From assembly GCF_945859705.1 (NCBI RefSeq), contig NC_079138.1:3596001-3660000 (forward strand): a stretch of 64,000 nucleotides of DNA, read 5' to 3'. This DNA is from Episyrphus balteatus (taxonomy: Eukaryota > Arthropoda > Insecta > Diptera > Syrphidae). Of this stretch, positions 1-11,124 are shown piece by piece. The translations under genes were made by a program, and so were the position numbers. Numbering within the stretch: position 1 is the stretch's first letter; every line of letters starts with the position of its first letter. The notes beneath the pieces were generated by a model. It saw only the letters and a program-made list of their open reading frames with translations, had not been told where the DNA came from and ran no database searches.

Positions 1-164
1 TGGAACTGGTAGCCGCAGGAAATGGGTTAAATTGAAAACTGAAACTCTATTTGAATCTATCTAACAAAATTAAAAATTAAATATGTATCACCTATTCAAA
101 TTGAAATTTATTATTTTTATTTAAAACACTATATCGGTTTCGGTTACATTGGTCCTGAAATCTT

Positions 165-312
165 TATTATGTGCAAGTGGATTATTCCGTCTGTTTTGGA
201 ATACCTGTTTGGGATTACCCTCCTCAAATATACCTTTGCGCAGTGATTAATGCGATGGACTGGTTTGGGTTCGATTCCCAGCCTCCAGCACTTTTTTTTT
301 TTCTCTACAAGT
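165..312 (+). repeat. tRNA-derived SINE-like unit, copy 1
   Basis: The unit has a lead-in segment (from about 165), a box-A-like stretch TTGCGCAGTGATTAATGCG at about 237-254, an exact RNA polymerase III box B (GGTTCGATTCC, 268-278) and a T-run at 292-312 that would end a pol III transcript. A box A, box B and T-run in that order are the hallmark of a tRNA-derived SINE head. The cloverleaf is not complete, so this is not a functional tRNA. Further copies are at 860-1075, 7780-7880, 15341-15422, 16320-16530, 23325-23430 and 25470-25592. Family membership is inferred from box B and shared flanks. Confidence 0.55.
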
Positions 313-860
313 ACATACTGCCTTTTGCGAGGAATTAAAAGGCTTTCAAGATGATCCCACCAAAATAGGCACATTTCTTTGAAATCTTCCATAATTTTGG
401 CTATGTATGGCAAATGTATTTCAATACTATGATACTATATAAGAGGAAGTTTTTATCCTTGAGCGAATACAGCTTTAATGCACTTCATTACTTCAACTAT
501 ACACAACATAGTAGGACCAATTTTTTGAAATTTCAATATTTTTGTCCCGAATTAAAGAATTTCTGTAATAGTGCATATTAGACATTGCACAGCCTGACGA
601 GATTTTATTTTTGTATTATGAGATCTTCATAAACTGTACCGTCTTTTTCTGTCCTTGATTTAAACAAACAAATTTCTGGAATTTTTCCACATTAATCCTG
701 TACTCGTAAAAATTGGATTTTTTTCCTTTTCGATATCCTGCATAATAGCACTTTTGCCAGCACTACCAATTAATTTTCAGTTCACACGAAACAAATATAC
801 AAAACGAATGAATACACTAGCGATCTAGTGAAAACGGACGTTAAAAGTCTATCTTCATTC
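313..860. repeat. Interspersed modules E and D (truncated copies)
   Basis: Module E (TATA-like sequence 433-442, then the track from about 447 to the CACAGCCTGACGAGA motif near 592) recurs at 9968-10335, 15565-15865 and 25855-26225. It is joined directly to a truncated copy of module D (from about 606), which recurs at 9788-9968, 13619-13975, 16038-16225 and 24968-25330. The long D copies contain a decayed chromo-barrel fragment on the minus strand; this copy stops short of it. No gene is apparent here. Confidence 0.7.
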
Positions 861-1075
861 CTAAGAAGCCCCGAGTGGTTCAGCTAGTGAGTTCCAACTT
901 GCTAGTCTTTTGTGGTATCACAATGGATCCATAAGGGTCTAAGTTTGTCGGGTAATTTGCCTGAAAACCACTGCTACCTAACCTAAGTGGATTATTCCGT
1001 CTGTTTTGGAATACCTGTTTGGGATTTCCCTCCTCTAGAGGTCTGGGTTCGATTCCTAGCCTCCACCACTTACAC
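860..1075 (+). repeat. tRNA-like SINE unit, second head type
   Basis: A different box-A-like head (CCCGAGTGGTTCAGCTAGTG, about 869-888) is followed about 160 bp later by the same box B as the other units (GGTTCGATTCC, 1046-1056). The intervening part includes the lead-in 'ggattattccgtctg' shared with copy 1. The long spacing suggests two SINE heads joined together. The near-identical partner is at 16320-16530. Confidence 0.45.
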
Positions 1076-2351
1076 ATTGTATTCTTCTTGACATGTACTG
1101 CCTCTTGCGAGGTTTTTAAGAATATTAAGACTCAACGGTTAATTGTATTAGGTCCTTTTTAATCATTCAAATTAAATCTTTACTCATGGAATTTTGGTCT
1201 GGATATTTATCACTAGGCCTTGCACCTTCACAAACTTTTTATTTCATTTAATAAATTTTTGTTGTTCTTCACTGGTAATAATTACCTACCCTTCACTGGA
1301 TTAACTCGTAATAAGATAGATTTATAGGTTAGGTGCGGTGAAAATAAGAAAATATAGAAATAAGAGAGCATGTGGATGGAAAATTCACTGCCTGAAAGTT
1401 TTGGGAGTTCGTCATATTCCTTTAGGAAATGATATAAAAGCATCAATGGTTTTTGACTTTTCGAATTACTTTTATCGTCATATTATTATTATTTTCTAAC
1501 CAACAAAATATTTTTACAGTTGTAGTTTTCAATCCGGAACACACTATCACTAAAGAATTTAAAAAGCTAATAGACTTACAAGTCCGGGTGGTTTTATTAA
1601 TAGATATAGGTTCTTCAGCTTTTTAATGACTGACGGAATCATAACGTTTCAATGATACTTTGTATAAGCCTTCGTTTACTGATTGTACAGCGATGCTATT
1701 TCGGTTGAGGTTTCCGAAAATGATCCCAATCTGCCTAAGATTTTGTAAAAAATCTCATTATTTACAACTTTTGTTTACACTTGTTTTGTTTTTGTTAATA
1801 AAACTCACCACATATTAAAAATAGGCATATTTTTGCCAAATCTATAAAATAAAATAAACATCTTTAAGGAATTGTCCGGACCTTCTTTCACCAGATTTCA
1901 AGCAAGGTTCGGTTTCCGCTATAAAACAGTAAAATACAAAATGACCCCCAGTTATAATGTTCTAATGGACTGCAAACAATATTATTTGGTACTATTATTG
2001 TTATGATGGTTATTGTCAGTTGTTGTCTTCACACGAAGAAGCTGTCCTAAATAGTTTTGATATACTTTGTCGCTTGAGAATCGCCTGATAAATTCTTACT
2101 TTTATGTGAATATAGCTCAAATAGTCGGTATGAAATTTTCTCTTGACGTGATTTTCATTTAATAATATTGATCTACCTGAGTGTGGATTTTCACTTATTA
2201 AATTAGAGTCAATATCAAATTCTTTGGTGCACTACATATTCTAGTAGTTTCTCCATCTTGAAGCAGGATTCTGAAGCAGTTTAATGGGGTGCCCAAGCAC
2301 ACTTTTCATTTCTACTATTTCAAATCACTTTATTTATTTTTTTTTGTTTGT
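1076..2351. other. AT-rich spacer of duplication copy 1, no gene seen
   Basis: This spacer aligns with 16531-17830. Its 3' part (about 1940-2330, with the motif CTTCACACGAAGAAGCTG) also matches 11690-12290. Short open frames here are not conserved between copies and resemble nothing I recognise. Confidence 0.6.
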
Positions 2352-2597
2352 TCATTTAAATATTTGCATGAGAGAACCTTGACTCAGTCGGTGGAATGTG
2401 CATGTGGAGATCGAGATGAGAGGGAGGATTGGAGGCATGTGCTCCGCGAGCTTCCGCGATATACCCACTTCAGGAATCTCACTGCAATGGGTGTAGAGCG
2501 GGTAGATGACGCTTGGGACTTTAGTCGAGTTCTCCTAACAAGAGAAAAGGCTGGAAGTCTAGCCATCTTCGCTGAACGGGTTTCCAAGATTCGTTAG
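2352..2597 (+). pseudogene. C-terminal fragment of a non-LTR retrotransposon ORF2
   Basis: The open frame ends ...ERVSKIR then TAG. It reads through FKYLHERTL and a Cys-rich patch (ECACGDRDEREDWRHVL, then LPRY), then AMGVERVDDAWDF. This order (Arg/His-rich lead, CxC...WxHVL, then an AMGV/WDF tail) is what I know from the region after the endonuclease/RT/RNase H part of R1/Jockey-like insect elements. The third Cys expected in 'ECP' is Leu here (ELP), and the frame begins abruptly, so the copy is 5'-truncated and presumably dead. The GC content is well above its surroundings. The partner at 17831-18076 differs by a few bases. Confidence 0.65.
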
Positions 2598-3699
2598 CAT
2601 TTTGTCCTTGTTTTTATGTACTACTTTGCAACAAGGGGTTCTTCCACTGTGGGTTCTTGTTGGCAGGACTTGACTGCTTGTTTACATGAAGTCAAGAATA
2701 ATCGCCCGGAATCTGCACGGAACTAGTTGGTCTGCGACTGTGCATATGTCTGAAGTCTATGGGTGCTTTGGCAGGTTAGATTATTAATTCGCAATCCCCA
2801 AATCCTACAGCGGGTGAAAAAGCCTGTTGTGGGATTACCCTAACGTGTTTTCTTGTCCATAGTGATGGCGCCTTTTGGCTTGAATTTTTACTTTGGTCTA
2901 ATGGGCTGGATCTGTGGATATGCAGGAAATGATGTGGGGAGTGGGATGCCTAATTTCAGGTTATGTTTAATTTTTCGCAACTCCTTGAGTCTATGGTTGG
3001 TAGATGATTGGGTGGGACTGTGGCCTTGTTGGTCTCATTCTGACTCTCTTGCTGCCTGCTATGGGATCACCCCAAAGTGTTTGACTGCTGTGGTGATGGT
3101 GCCCTTTGTCCTAGGTGTTGCACTTAGTGGCATTGGGACTGGAGTCATGGCAGTGGATTATGTGGGGATTGGGGTGCCTGCTCTTTGTGTCTAATGGGGC
3201 TTTGGGGGTGCAGAGTGACTTGCAGTTTTGGCGCGAACTAACCGGTTGCAAGTTGTAGTTATGTGTGTGTCCTTGCAGAAGTTGTTGGCTGTCTGGGGCT
3301 CCTTGGCGAGGATGAGAGCATGTGACATGTACTCGCTCTCTTCATTTGGGTGTCCTCTGGTGGTTGTTCGTGGATGTTTTTTATATAGTCGTGCCTCGGT
3401 TTGAGCTCTATGGGGTTTCAAGGTGTTCTCGCTGTTTTTTTTTTTTTATAATTATTTTTAATTTTCTCACTTAAAGAGTTTGGACTGTCCATAATATTAT
3501 TATCAAGTAACACTTTGCGATCAAGGTGTTTTGTACTTATTTAAAATTTTTCAATTTTGTTTTATTGAATAATTGACAATTTATTTACAATTGACTTAAG
3601 CTGAACTTATTTCTAGTGAAATAAATTGATTGATATAAAATATGTTGGCACGGGGCCTAACCTTTTACAATGAATAAAAAATAAAAAATAAATAAATAT
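2352..3699 (+). mobile_element. 5'-truncated non-LTR retrotransposon, copy 1
   Basis: The element consists of the ORF2 tail (to 2597), a GC-richer 3' untranslated region of about 1.07 kb, and a terminal AATAAAAAATAAAAAATAAA-type tail at about 3672-3699, typical of insect non-LTR elements that end in simple A-rich repeats. The sequence before 2352 belongs to interspersed module E-like DNA, so the element inserted into an older repeat. I could not identify a target-site duplication. An ORF at 2853-3194 lies inside the 3' UTR and looks accidental. Confidence 0.65.
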
Positions 3700-3965
3700 A
3701 GTAGGTACATGAATAGGCTTAATTTTACAAGTCTACTGACTACGTTATCCTCGGGGTGTTCCGTCCCGGTTGCCATTGCCAGTTGTGGTATTGATTATGA
3801 TGGGTTGGGTGGTATGGCATTTAGCCGCGGTATTAGGCCGACTGCGTATCGGCGTAAGAGTAAATGTGAGCGTACAGCATTTTCTCGCACTCACTTGCAA
3901 GAGGCTGGTCTGACGTCAGCATACTATATAAGAGGAAGTTTTTATCCTTGAGCGAATCCAGCTCT
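3700..3965 (+). promoter_or_regulatory. CRE plus TATA promoter-like module
   Basis: A GC-richer segment ends in a perfect CRE palindrome TGACGTCA (3911-3918), followed six bases later by CTATATAAG (3924-3932) and then GAAGTTTTTATCCTTGAGCG. The TATA part with its downstream track recurs at 433-460 and 15550-15580, and the whole arrangement at 19389-19415. It has the geometry of an RNA polymerase II core promoter, possibly the left-over U3/promoter of a mobile element. The 80-codon open frame across it (3709-3951) is unlike any protein I recognise. Confidence 0.4.
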
Positions 3966-6900
3966 GATGCACTTCATAGGATGTTGATGGTGTATGAATT
4001 AATATTCGTTTGACAACGGCAGGACTGACTTGTCGGTAAGCATAAGCTCCACAAGCACCACAATAGCTATGTGTGTGCAAGGTGTCTTTTTTTTAACTAT
4101 TCTTGTTTTGTAGGACGAAAACACCCAAATCTTTGTTCAATTCATTTGACTTGTGCAAAGGTGTTCTTGTCTTCTGTCCTTTTTCTTTCATAAAAAAAAC
4201 TAATCACTACGCTTGATTTTGCACATAAATGCAAAACATTGTAACTATGAAGATTGTTCCTACCCGAATCTTCTTCTGGGGATATAATCACAATTCCTCA
4301 CTCATAATATTAAAAATATTCCTAAGATACCTTCTTTCATGTAACTTTCTTCCTCTCAATTGGTTAAAATATAAGATAATTCTTTTTCCGAAAAAGGACA
4401 TTTAATAGTAAATTTAATTTTATGTTTGTCTTGTTTTTATCCTCGTTCTGCGCTTTTTTCTATCCTTTATTGAATTGAATATTTATTAAATGGTATTAAT
4501 TCAAAAAATATTAAAGAAAAAAGAATAAAAATAATTGAAATCAACGAGGGTCATCATGTCCTCTATTCCAGTTCTTTTTTATAATAATAAATAATTAATA
4601 ATAATAAATAATAAAAATATAAAATGGAGTTTTCTCCACACGAAGAAGCTGTCCTCAATTGTTTTGATATACTTTGTGGATTAAGCGCCTGAGCAATTCT
4701 TACTTATGCGAATATAGCTCAAGTAGTCCGTATGAAATTTTTTCTTTACATAGTTCAATTAATGGCCAAGTCTATGGTATAAGTCATTACTTCGACTAAA
4801 CACAACATAGTAGAACCCATTTTTTTAAATGGCAATATTGTCCTCCTAAATTCAAAGGGGTTGTGTAATTGTGCATATTAGACATTGCACAGCCTGACGA
4901 AACACCGCTGCTAATTATATTTTTTTAAATAAATCACTTTAAAGAACATTCCTCGCCTAAATAAAATATTCTCTAAATCCTATTGTCCTCCGTATTTTCA
5001 TTATACTGTATTATAGGACGAATTTTGAGTTTCCATGTGGATTGACTCTCTAAAGGATAATTTCCAATGTTCTTCTGTTAGAATTTCCATTTCCACCTTT
5101 CAGTATGTTTATTTTAAAATAATTTTGTACTAATTTTCGCTTTTTTGTTTATGAATAACAGAGTTTTTTTTATTTAACGTTTTAAAATGAGTTAAAAGAG
5201 TTAAAAGACATATAAACTTAAGGTTAAAGTATTATTTCTACAGCACATGTACACTTTCACACAGCTCTTAGTTATTATTTATTATTATTATTTTTATTAT
5301 TATTATGTTAAACTACAAATACCCTTTATATCCATTATTATTGTTTTATAAGCATAATAAAAATTAATTCACTTAAAATAAAAAAAAAAAAATTGAAAGT
5401 TTTTTGTTATGTTTGAATCATAGCTACGATAGATTTCATAACTAGGTTATAATTTGGTTCCTTCTGGTTTATAATTTTATATTCACACTTGGATTTTAGT
5501 CATCACATTTTTTTATTTTTATTTTTGTTAAATGTTAATGTTTTTTCTTGTCACTTTGGTGGGGGAAATACAACATTAATTTTTTATGCACTTTATAAAT
5601 TTTATGATTTTCTATACCCTGAAAAAGTCTTATAATGGATTTTGGGGGATATTTGTCAATTTAACTTAACTATCCTTAAAACGGCCATGGTATGTGGGTT
5701 GAAGCAGATTGTAGTGCTTCTGCAATTCTTAGCTTAGATTCCACTCTCGGTCTTGTTTAGTTCGTCAGTCAGACATTTGACTGTTTTCCTTCCCTTTACA
5801 TTCTTTTGCCTAGATCTCTTTACTCCTGTCATATAAATACGACGCATATCGATAAAAATACACTAAAATTATACCGTTTCAATGATGCTATGGATTCTGA
5901 ACAGTGAACATTACTCGTAGCATCTTGGATCCAAACATTCGAAAATGTCCGAAATAGATCTGTATGGAACAGTTAATTCCTATTCAGGTCTACATTTAAG
6001 CATTTTTAATGTTTTTAACTATTTTTCTTTCTTAAATTAAATTTAAAATTATTATTACTTTCATAAAAAAAAAAAAAAATTACAACGTACATTATGTATA
6101 ATTGTATTTCGATGAGATTTTCCATTCTATTTATTTGTTTGATAATTCCTAGAAAAATGATATACACTTACACTTTTGCATGAAATGCAACACTTTTATC
6201 ATCTCCACTGATTCTATGGATTGAGATCCATAGAATCTCGATTGGAAAATGTTTATTATCCTTCCGTGAAAATATGGACGCCCTTAAAATGGGAGACCTG
6301 CATGCAACGTTCCAAGCTTATTTAGGCTTGGGATTTATTCATGATCTGATCTTTACCACTGAGGAAGCCTTTATTGTTATTTGTATCGGAATCGCTGGTA
6401 AAAAATGTATCCAGAGAGAATTCTAAATATTTTTAAACTTTCATTTTCTACAGATGCCATAATGTGTTTTTGGTGAATTCCGATTTCCATTGTACGCATC
6501 ATTTGATGGAAGCTAAGTTAGCTTTCTTTCTATGTGGGTTGAAGCGGATTTTAATGCTTCTGCAAAGCTAAGATTAGATCACAATATCATTTGGTCCTCC
6601 AGCACACTAGTTTTAATTTTCAGGAGTTTATTTTAAACCCCCAATTCAACCTCGAATGTTTCGACTCTTCTGGCAGTTAGTATATCGGGGAATCATTGTT
6701 TTTCTTTCGTTAAACGCAAAATATTCACATCGCAAACAAAAATTTATGGATTTATGTGTTTTTTCTTCAAAGTGTTTTAAATATTCAGAATGTTAATTAA
6801 AATTAATTCATACAAAAGTGAACCCCAAAAATTTTACCAACCACCAAAAAAAAATATAGAATGCATGACTAAGTTACTCGAACTTCAAGTTTCTTAAAAT

Positions 6901-7380
6901 TCTTAAACTTATTAAAAATATATAAAATTCTTCCTTTAAAAGCAAGAAAACAACATCTTCTGAGCTTCAAAAAAAGTGGTAAACAATCTGATTTCTTTTA
7001 TTAGGATGCATTTTTAGAAAAAAAAAATAATATTTCTAAGTCAGAGCCGTTTTTGCAAAAAATAATTTTTTTATAAATATTTTTTCATTTTATCATGCAA
7101 ATACAATATTTGAAAGTGAAAGTGATTTCACTCAGAAATTCTCCTCATTTTTATTTTTTCACAATTTCAATCGAAAATACACATAACATCATAAAAATTC
7201 TTGTTATTCTTTTGTAAATGAAAAGGTTCGTTCTTTGTGATTCTCATCATTTCAAGGGACTCTATTTTGTATAGGAAATTACATTTTCCATTCATTTTTT
7301 TAAAATAATTTAAATAAAAGGATTGAAAATTTATTGGTTTAAAGATAAATCCAAATTTTCAAGACACTAGACAAAATTGA
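3966..7380. other. Near-identical duplicated spacer, no gene seen
   Basis: This is AT-rich DNA, almost identical to 19444-22858. It contains module E-like fragments near 4620-4900, TTA-rich runs near 5275-5305, and module B (5815-6186, also at 9065-9447 and 21293-21664). It also holds a diverged coding-like fragment at 6215-6350 (see 9450-9600) and the dispersed 'gcatttttagaaaaaa ... agccgttttt' repeat at about 6960-7110. I see no complete gene. Confidence 0.6.
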
Positions 7381-7455
7381 TCCGCCCCCTTCGGGTACGG
7401 GGTGGAAGAATATACCCGAGGTAGGCATGCCTGTCGTAGGAGGCGACTAAAATGC
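7381..7455 (+). promoter_or_regulatory. Structured 5'-leader motif of a non-LTR family
   Basis: A short GC-rich island can fold: CCTTCGGG (7388-7395) pairs with CCCGAGG (7415-7421), followed by GCATGCCTGTCGTAGGAGGC, which forms a second small stem. The same motif occurs at 22859-22933, 34355-34420 and 35486-35550. At 34360 the first helix reads CCTACGGG/CCCGTGG, a compensatory change. Two of the copies lead into a non-LTR-like 5' region, so I read it as a conserved leader RNA or ribozyme-like element. The copy here is truncated soon after it, at a T-run. Confidence 0.5.
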
Positions 7456-7539
7456 TTCTTTTTTTTCGTTTATGTTTTTCACATTTAATTTTGTTTTTTT
7501 TTTTTTTTTTCCTTTGAACACTCTTATTGATAATAAATC

Positions 7540-8774
7540 TAAACTAATGTTATTATCATAAATTGCAAGCAGGAAGACCAGTGTATGAAATTATTGCTGT
7601 ATCCGTTACATTGGTTCTGAAATCTTGCAGAGTGTTAAGGTGTTTAATGTACGCACCACTGTGCAGTGTTGCGATCACCTAATTAAATTTTTTATTTGTC
7701 ATTGTTATGAACATTTCTAAAATACTCTTTGATGGTCCAAATTTATCTCACAACAAATTAATGCATTTTATTACGTGCAAGTGGATTATTCTGTATGTGT
7801 TGGATTTCCTGTATGAAAGTATACCGTTGATGGACTATGACGCTAGAGGTCTGGGTTGGATTCCCAGCCTCCAGCACTATATTTTTCTCTACAGGTACTG
7901 CTTTTTGCTTCCAACAATATAAGGACTCAACGGTTAATTGTCCTTTTGAAATTAAATCATAACACATGGGAATGCGGTTTGGATCTGTTATCACTACTCA
8001 CTAGGCTTTGCACCTTCATTGTCTGTCGGTCTTGCCACAAACTTTTTATTTCATTTAATACATTTTTGTTGTCCTTCGCTGGTGAAAATGGTTTGTGTTC
8101 ATACGCTAATGTATACCCTAAAGGGGTTTATATTTATTAAATGATTGCTGCGGCTTCACCTCCTATTTTGGGAGTCCACTGAAATTTTGGTGGAAAAATC
8201 CACCTCCAGCAACACCATATGAGCACCATATGAGAAGAAAGCCGCTCCTCATCACATCTTTCAGTAAAACAACTTCTGAAGAAATATTTTATGATTTGCG
8301 GCCGGCGGGGGCGTGTCTTCTTTGTTAGACAGTGTCCAGTTAGAAACCCTATAAATAATGTAATAGGTATGGTTCCCCATTTATATTTGAAATTGTATTT
8401 AGATTATTTTAAACACTGCTTCATTGTGTTGCACTCCACCTCTTGACGAATCTGGTGAATTTTTGTAAGTTCACCTGTGAAAATAAGAAAACATAAACAA
8501 ATTTTAATAAATTTGGTAGATAGTAGAGAAAATGTGGGCGTTTTTTTCATATTTCTGTGATATGAAATAACTTTGTTTGGACTTGTATCGTCATCTTGAA
8601 AGTCTGCATGTTTGAAACGACTCATCTGAAAGAAAGAAATATCAACTTTCAAAAGATTACCAAACGATTTAAAATTCTATCCTTAAATTTATTGCGAAAA
8701 GCTAATTGACTTAAAAGTCTTTAGTTATAGATATAGATTCCTTCAATGATACTATTGTTAATGGAACATGTTCG
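7540..8774. repeat. Diverged tail of duplication copy 1
   Basis: This aligns with 23018-24463 but with many differences, in contrast to the near-identity just upstream. It includes a SINE unit with a mutated box B (GGTTGGATTCC, 7854-7864). On the minus strand around 8404-8652 are exon-like pieces: 'tttctttcag' before MSRFKHADFQDDD and 'tattttcacag' before a second open piece. The same pieces recur at 24095-24330. The second 3' splice-like site is good, but no matching strong 5' site (GTRAGT) is visible, so I do not call a gene. Confidence 0.45.
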
Positions 8775-9064
8775 TAAATTTTGCGTACTGTCCATAACTT
8801 TTTAGTTCCCTTTACATCCGTTTGCCTAAATCTCGTTCGCTGCATTTCCAGCAAACTTAATGCTTCCTACAGTTTAATCAATAGGTTTTTTTTTTATACG
8901 AATTTTTAAGACACTAAAACAAATTATTACTCTCCAGTCGTTAGAGGCGACTATAATACACTTTTCGTTAACTTATTACACTTAACTTACCTATTATACT
9001 ACAAAATGTGAATTCAAATATTAGAATTACCTTTTAACAAAAATGGAAAAAGGGTCAAATATTT
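8775..9064. other. Spacer, no gene seen
   Basis: AT-rich sequence sharing the 'atgttcgtaaattttgcgtac' track with about 10684-10706. No convincing coding or RNA feature. Confidence 0.5.
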
Positions 9065-9447
9065 CTTTACTCCTGTCGTATAAGTACGACGCATATCGAT
9101 AAAAATACACTAAAATTATACCGTTTCAATGATGCTATGGATAATCCTTCAGTTATTGATTCTGAACATTGAACATTACTCGTAGCATCTTGGATCCAAA
9201 CATTCGAAAATGTCCCAAATAGATCTATATGGAACAGTTAATTCCTATTCAGGTCTACATTTAAGCATTTTTAATGTTTTTAACTATTTTTCTTTCTTAA
9301 ATTAAATTTAAAATTATTATCACTTTCATAAAAAAAAAAAAAAAAATTACAACGTACATTATGTATAATTGTATTTCGATGAGATTTTCCATTCTATTTA
9401 TTTGTTTGATAATTCCTAGAAAAATGATATACACTTACACTTTTGCA
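9065..9447. repeat. Module B copy
   Basis: Close copy of 5815-6186 and 21293-21664, including the GACGCATATCGATAAAAATA track and the poly-A run. Noncoding as far as can be seen. Confidence 0.75.
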
Positions 9448-9449
9448 TG

Positions 9450-9600
9450 GAATGCAATTTAATCATCTTATTGTTGAGATCCTTAGAATCTCTTTGGGAA
9501 ACTGTTTCCAATCCTTCCGTGACAATATGGATGCCCTTAACCTGGGTGACCATGCCTCCGGTGTTCCACGTTCCAAGTTTAGTTGGACTTGGATTTATTG
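9450..9600 (+). pseudogene. Recurrent coding-like fragment, function unknown
   Basis: One frame reads ...EILRISLGNCFQSFRDN, then MDALNLGDHASGVPRSKFSW, with no stop for about 45 codons. It is well above background GC. The same fragment is at 13372-13505, and diverged copies are at 6215-6350 and 21693-21830. The fact that the fragment travels between modules suggests a captured exon. I do not recognise the protein, and the other frames are also open, so even the reading frame is uncertain. Confidence 0.3.
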
Positions 9601-9629
9601 TTTTTTTTTTTTTTTGTTTTTTGTTTTTT

Positions 9630-9648
9630 AACAGCGTTGAACGCTGTT
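9630..9648. repeat. 9-bp perfect hairpin between T-runs
   Basis: AACAGCGTT-G-AACGCTGTT, preceded by a long T-run and followed by AATTTTTTT. Identical copies are at 15883-15901 and 24818-24836. It could be the end of a mobile element or a processing hairpin; the bacterial-terminator look is not meaningful in a eukaryote. Confidence 0.6.
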
Positions 9649-9787
9649 AATTTTTTTATGTTATATTTCTTAAATATAAGAAAAATAACATAAATTCAAA
9701 GTCCATTTATAGTCTAATATTACATTCATACAAACATAGTATGAACACAAAAATATATATAAGAAAAATAACATTAATCTTTACAAA

Positions 9788-10335
9788 AATATTTTTGTAT
9801 TATGAGATCTTCATAAACTGTACCGTCTTTTTCTGTCCTTGATTTAAACAAACAAATTTCTGGAATTTTTCCACGTTAATCCTGTCCTCGTAAAAATTGG
9901 ATTTTTTTCCTTTTCGATATCCTCATGTATCTTCTAGAACATTTTTGATTCCTCTTCTTTTTCATTAGGAAGTTTTTATCCTTGAGCGAATACAGCTTTG
10001 ATGCACTTCATTACTTCAACTATACACAACATAGTAGGACCAATTTTTTGAAATTTCAATATTTTTGTCCCGAATTCAAAGAATTTCTGTAATTGTGCAT
10101 ATTAGACATTGCACAGCCTGACGAGACGCTTATTAATGAGGTGCACCAAACACACTCATTTTCATTAATTATTTTTTCTTTTAAAAAAATCACTTTAGTA
10201 TTATTTATTTATTTTTTATTTTCACTCACTGGTTAAAGCTTATTATCACTCCTCGGGGGTGAGGGGAGGTAGCACATAAATGAATTATAATTTAATTAAA
10301 TGAAATTTAAAGGACAACTTCAACAAAAAAAAAAA
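9788..10335. repeat. Modules D (truncated) and E joined
   Basis: Module D runs to about 9968 and then switches, at an AGGAAG present in both modules, into module E, which continues to the run of A near 10332. The corresponding modules at 24968-26225 are both longer and are separated by SINE sequence, so this copy looks like an internal deletion or template switch at the shared hexamer. Confidence 0.6.
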
Positions 10336-10832
10336 AACATAAAAATAATAAACATATCTCAGAGCTTTTATTTGAACAACTTATTTACGTTTACCCGTAA
10401 AATTTTGTGGAGTCTTGTACATATGCTTTATGTACATAGACGCTGCATCGTCCAATGTGTTACTTTACACCTTTAACTTTTGGTCCTTGACTTAGAAGAA
10501 TTGATGATGGCAAAGGAATTTCACAAAATTACTAAGCAATAAACATTTTCAAGTAAACAATATGGAGTTGTTGGCAATAAATAAATTTGTCTCAATGAAT
10601 AATCCACACCTTTTACGATCGAAAAGCTAATTGATTTAGTTATAGATAGATTCCTTCAAAGATACTATCGTTAATGGAACATGTTCGTAAATTTTGCGTA
10701 CTTTCCATAACTTTTTAGAACAAAAGTAAATGTTGATTCACTACATTTACATTTATTTTTCCTATCAATAAACAAATAAAGTCACCTTTATAATTTAACA
10801 TGGATTTCAATTTCCAAGTTCATTTTAGGCCG
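10336..10832. other. AT-rich spacer, no gene seen
   Basis: Contains a short copy (about 10619-10720) of the 'aaaagctaattgatttagtt' track also present at 8699 and 24388. Nothing else supported. Confidence 0.5.
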
Positions 10833-11124
10833 TGTGTGAATTGCGTTAAATAGTTAAATTCGTGTTAAATTTTTGACACTATTGAGGTTAATAAAAAAAA
10901 TTTCAGCTGTATGGATTATTGTTTAAAATGTTTTCTGCCTTTTTTCTGCCATGATACTCCTTTTTAATAAAAAAAAAAAAAACAAAACCATCTGCAAAAA
11001 AAATTTAACTGACATTTAACCAGGTCCCAGAGCCCAATAAATTTTTAACAGCTAAAAATTTTGTATTCACCTCAATAGTGTCAAAAATTTAACACGAATT
11101 TAACTATTTAACGCAATTCACACA
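10833..11124. mobile_element. Inverted-repeat MITE, about 292 bp
   Basis: The left arm (from TGTGTGAATTGCGTTAAATA at 10833 to about 10895) is matched almost base for base in inverted orientation by 11062-11124, including TTGACACTATTGAGGT. The middle is AT-rich and noncoding. A related single end occurs at about 39873 (GGCCGTGTGCGAACTGGGTT), so this is a family. I could not settle the target-site duplication and hence the superfamily. Confidence 0.8.

Larger units (their letters stand above)
165..8774. repeat. Segmental duplication, copy 1 (partner 15341-24463)
   Basis: This stretch recurs in the same orientation about 15.46-15.48 kb downstream. Reading both by eye, the inner part (about 3450-7540) is virtually identical; I noticed one substitution there (caggag at 6621 versus caagag in the partner). 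The flanks (165-2300 and 7545-8774) carry many substitutions and indels. Copy 1 lacks the roughly 320 bp present at 15722-16045, and the copies differ by unrelated sequence around 8140-8230. The segment holds SINE units, a truncated non-LTR element, a CRE/TATA module and AT-rich spacer. A recent duplication, gene conversion, or an assembly artefact of two haplotypes could each give this picture. Confidence 0.9.

Noticed and set aside
233..312. Functional tRNA gene
   Set aside because: Boxes A and B are present, but acceptor, D and anticodon stems do not pair into a cloverleaf.
144..413. Minus-strand 89-codon frame and the similar frames at 880-1077 and 16335-16532
   Set aside because: They run antisense through the tRNA-like box B region of SINE units (hence 'WRLGIEP'), a known source of false ORFs.
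2853..3194. 113-codon plus frame in the first non-LTR copy
   Set aside because: Lies in the 3' UTR; the duplicate has a stop within it (shortened to 18474-18671), so it is not maintained.
3640..3965. LTR retrotransposon long terminal repeat starting TGTTGGCACGG with a TATA box
   Set aside because: No second LTR, primer-binding site or polypurine tract found; the TGTTGG stretch is better explained as the end of the non-LTR 3' UTR.
8404..8652. Spliced minus-strand gene
   Set aside because: Two good 3' splice-like sites but no consensus 5' site between them, and the copy at 24095-24330 carries an indel; left as exon-like remnant.
9601..9660. Rho-independent terminator
   Set aside because: Hairpin plus T-run looks like one, but the DNA is clearly eukaryotic.
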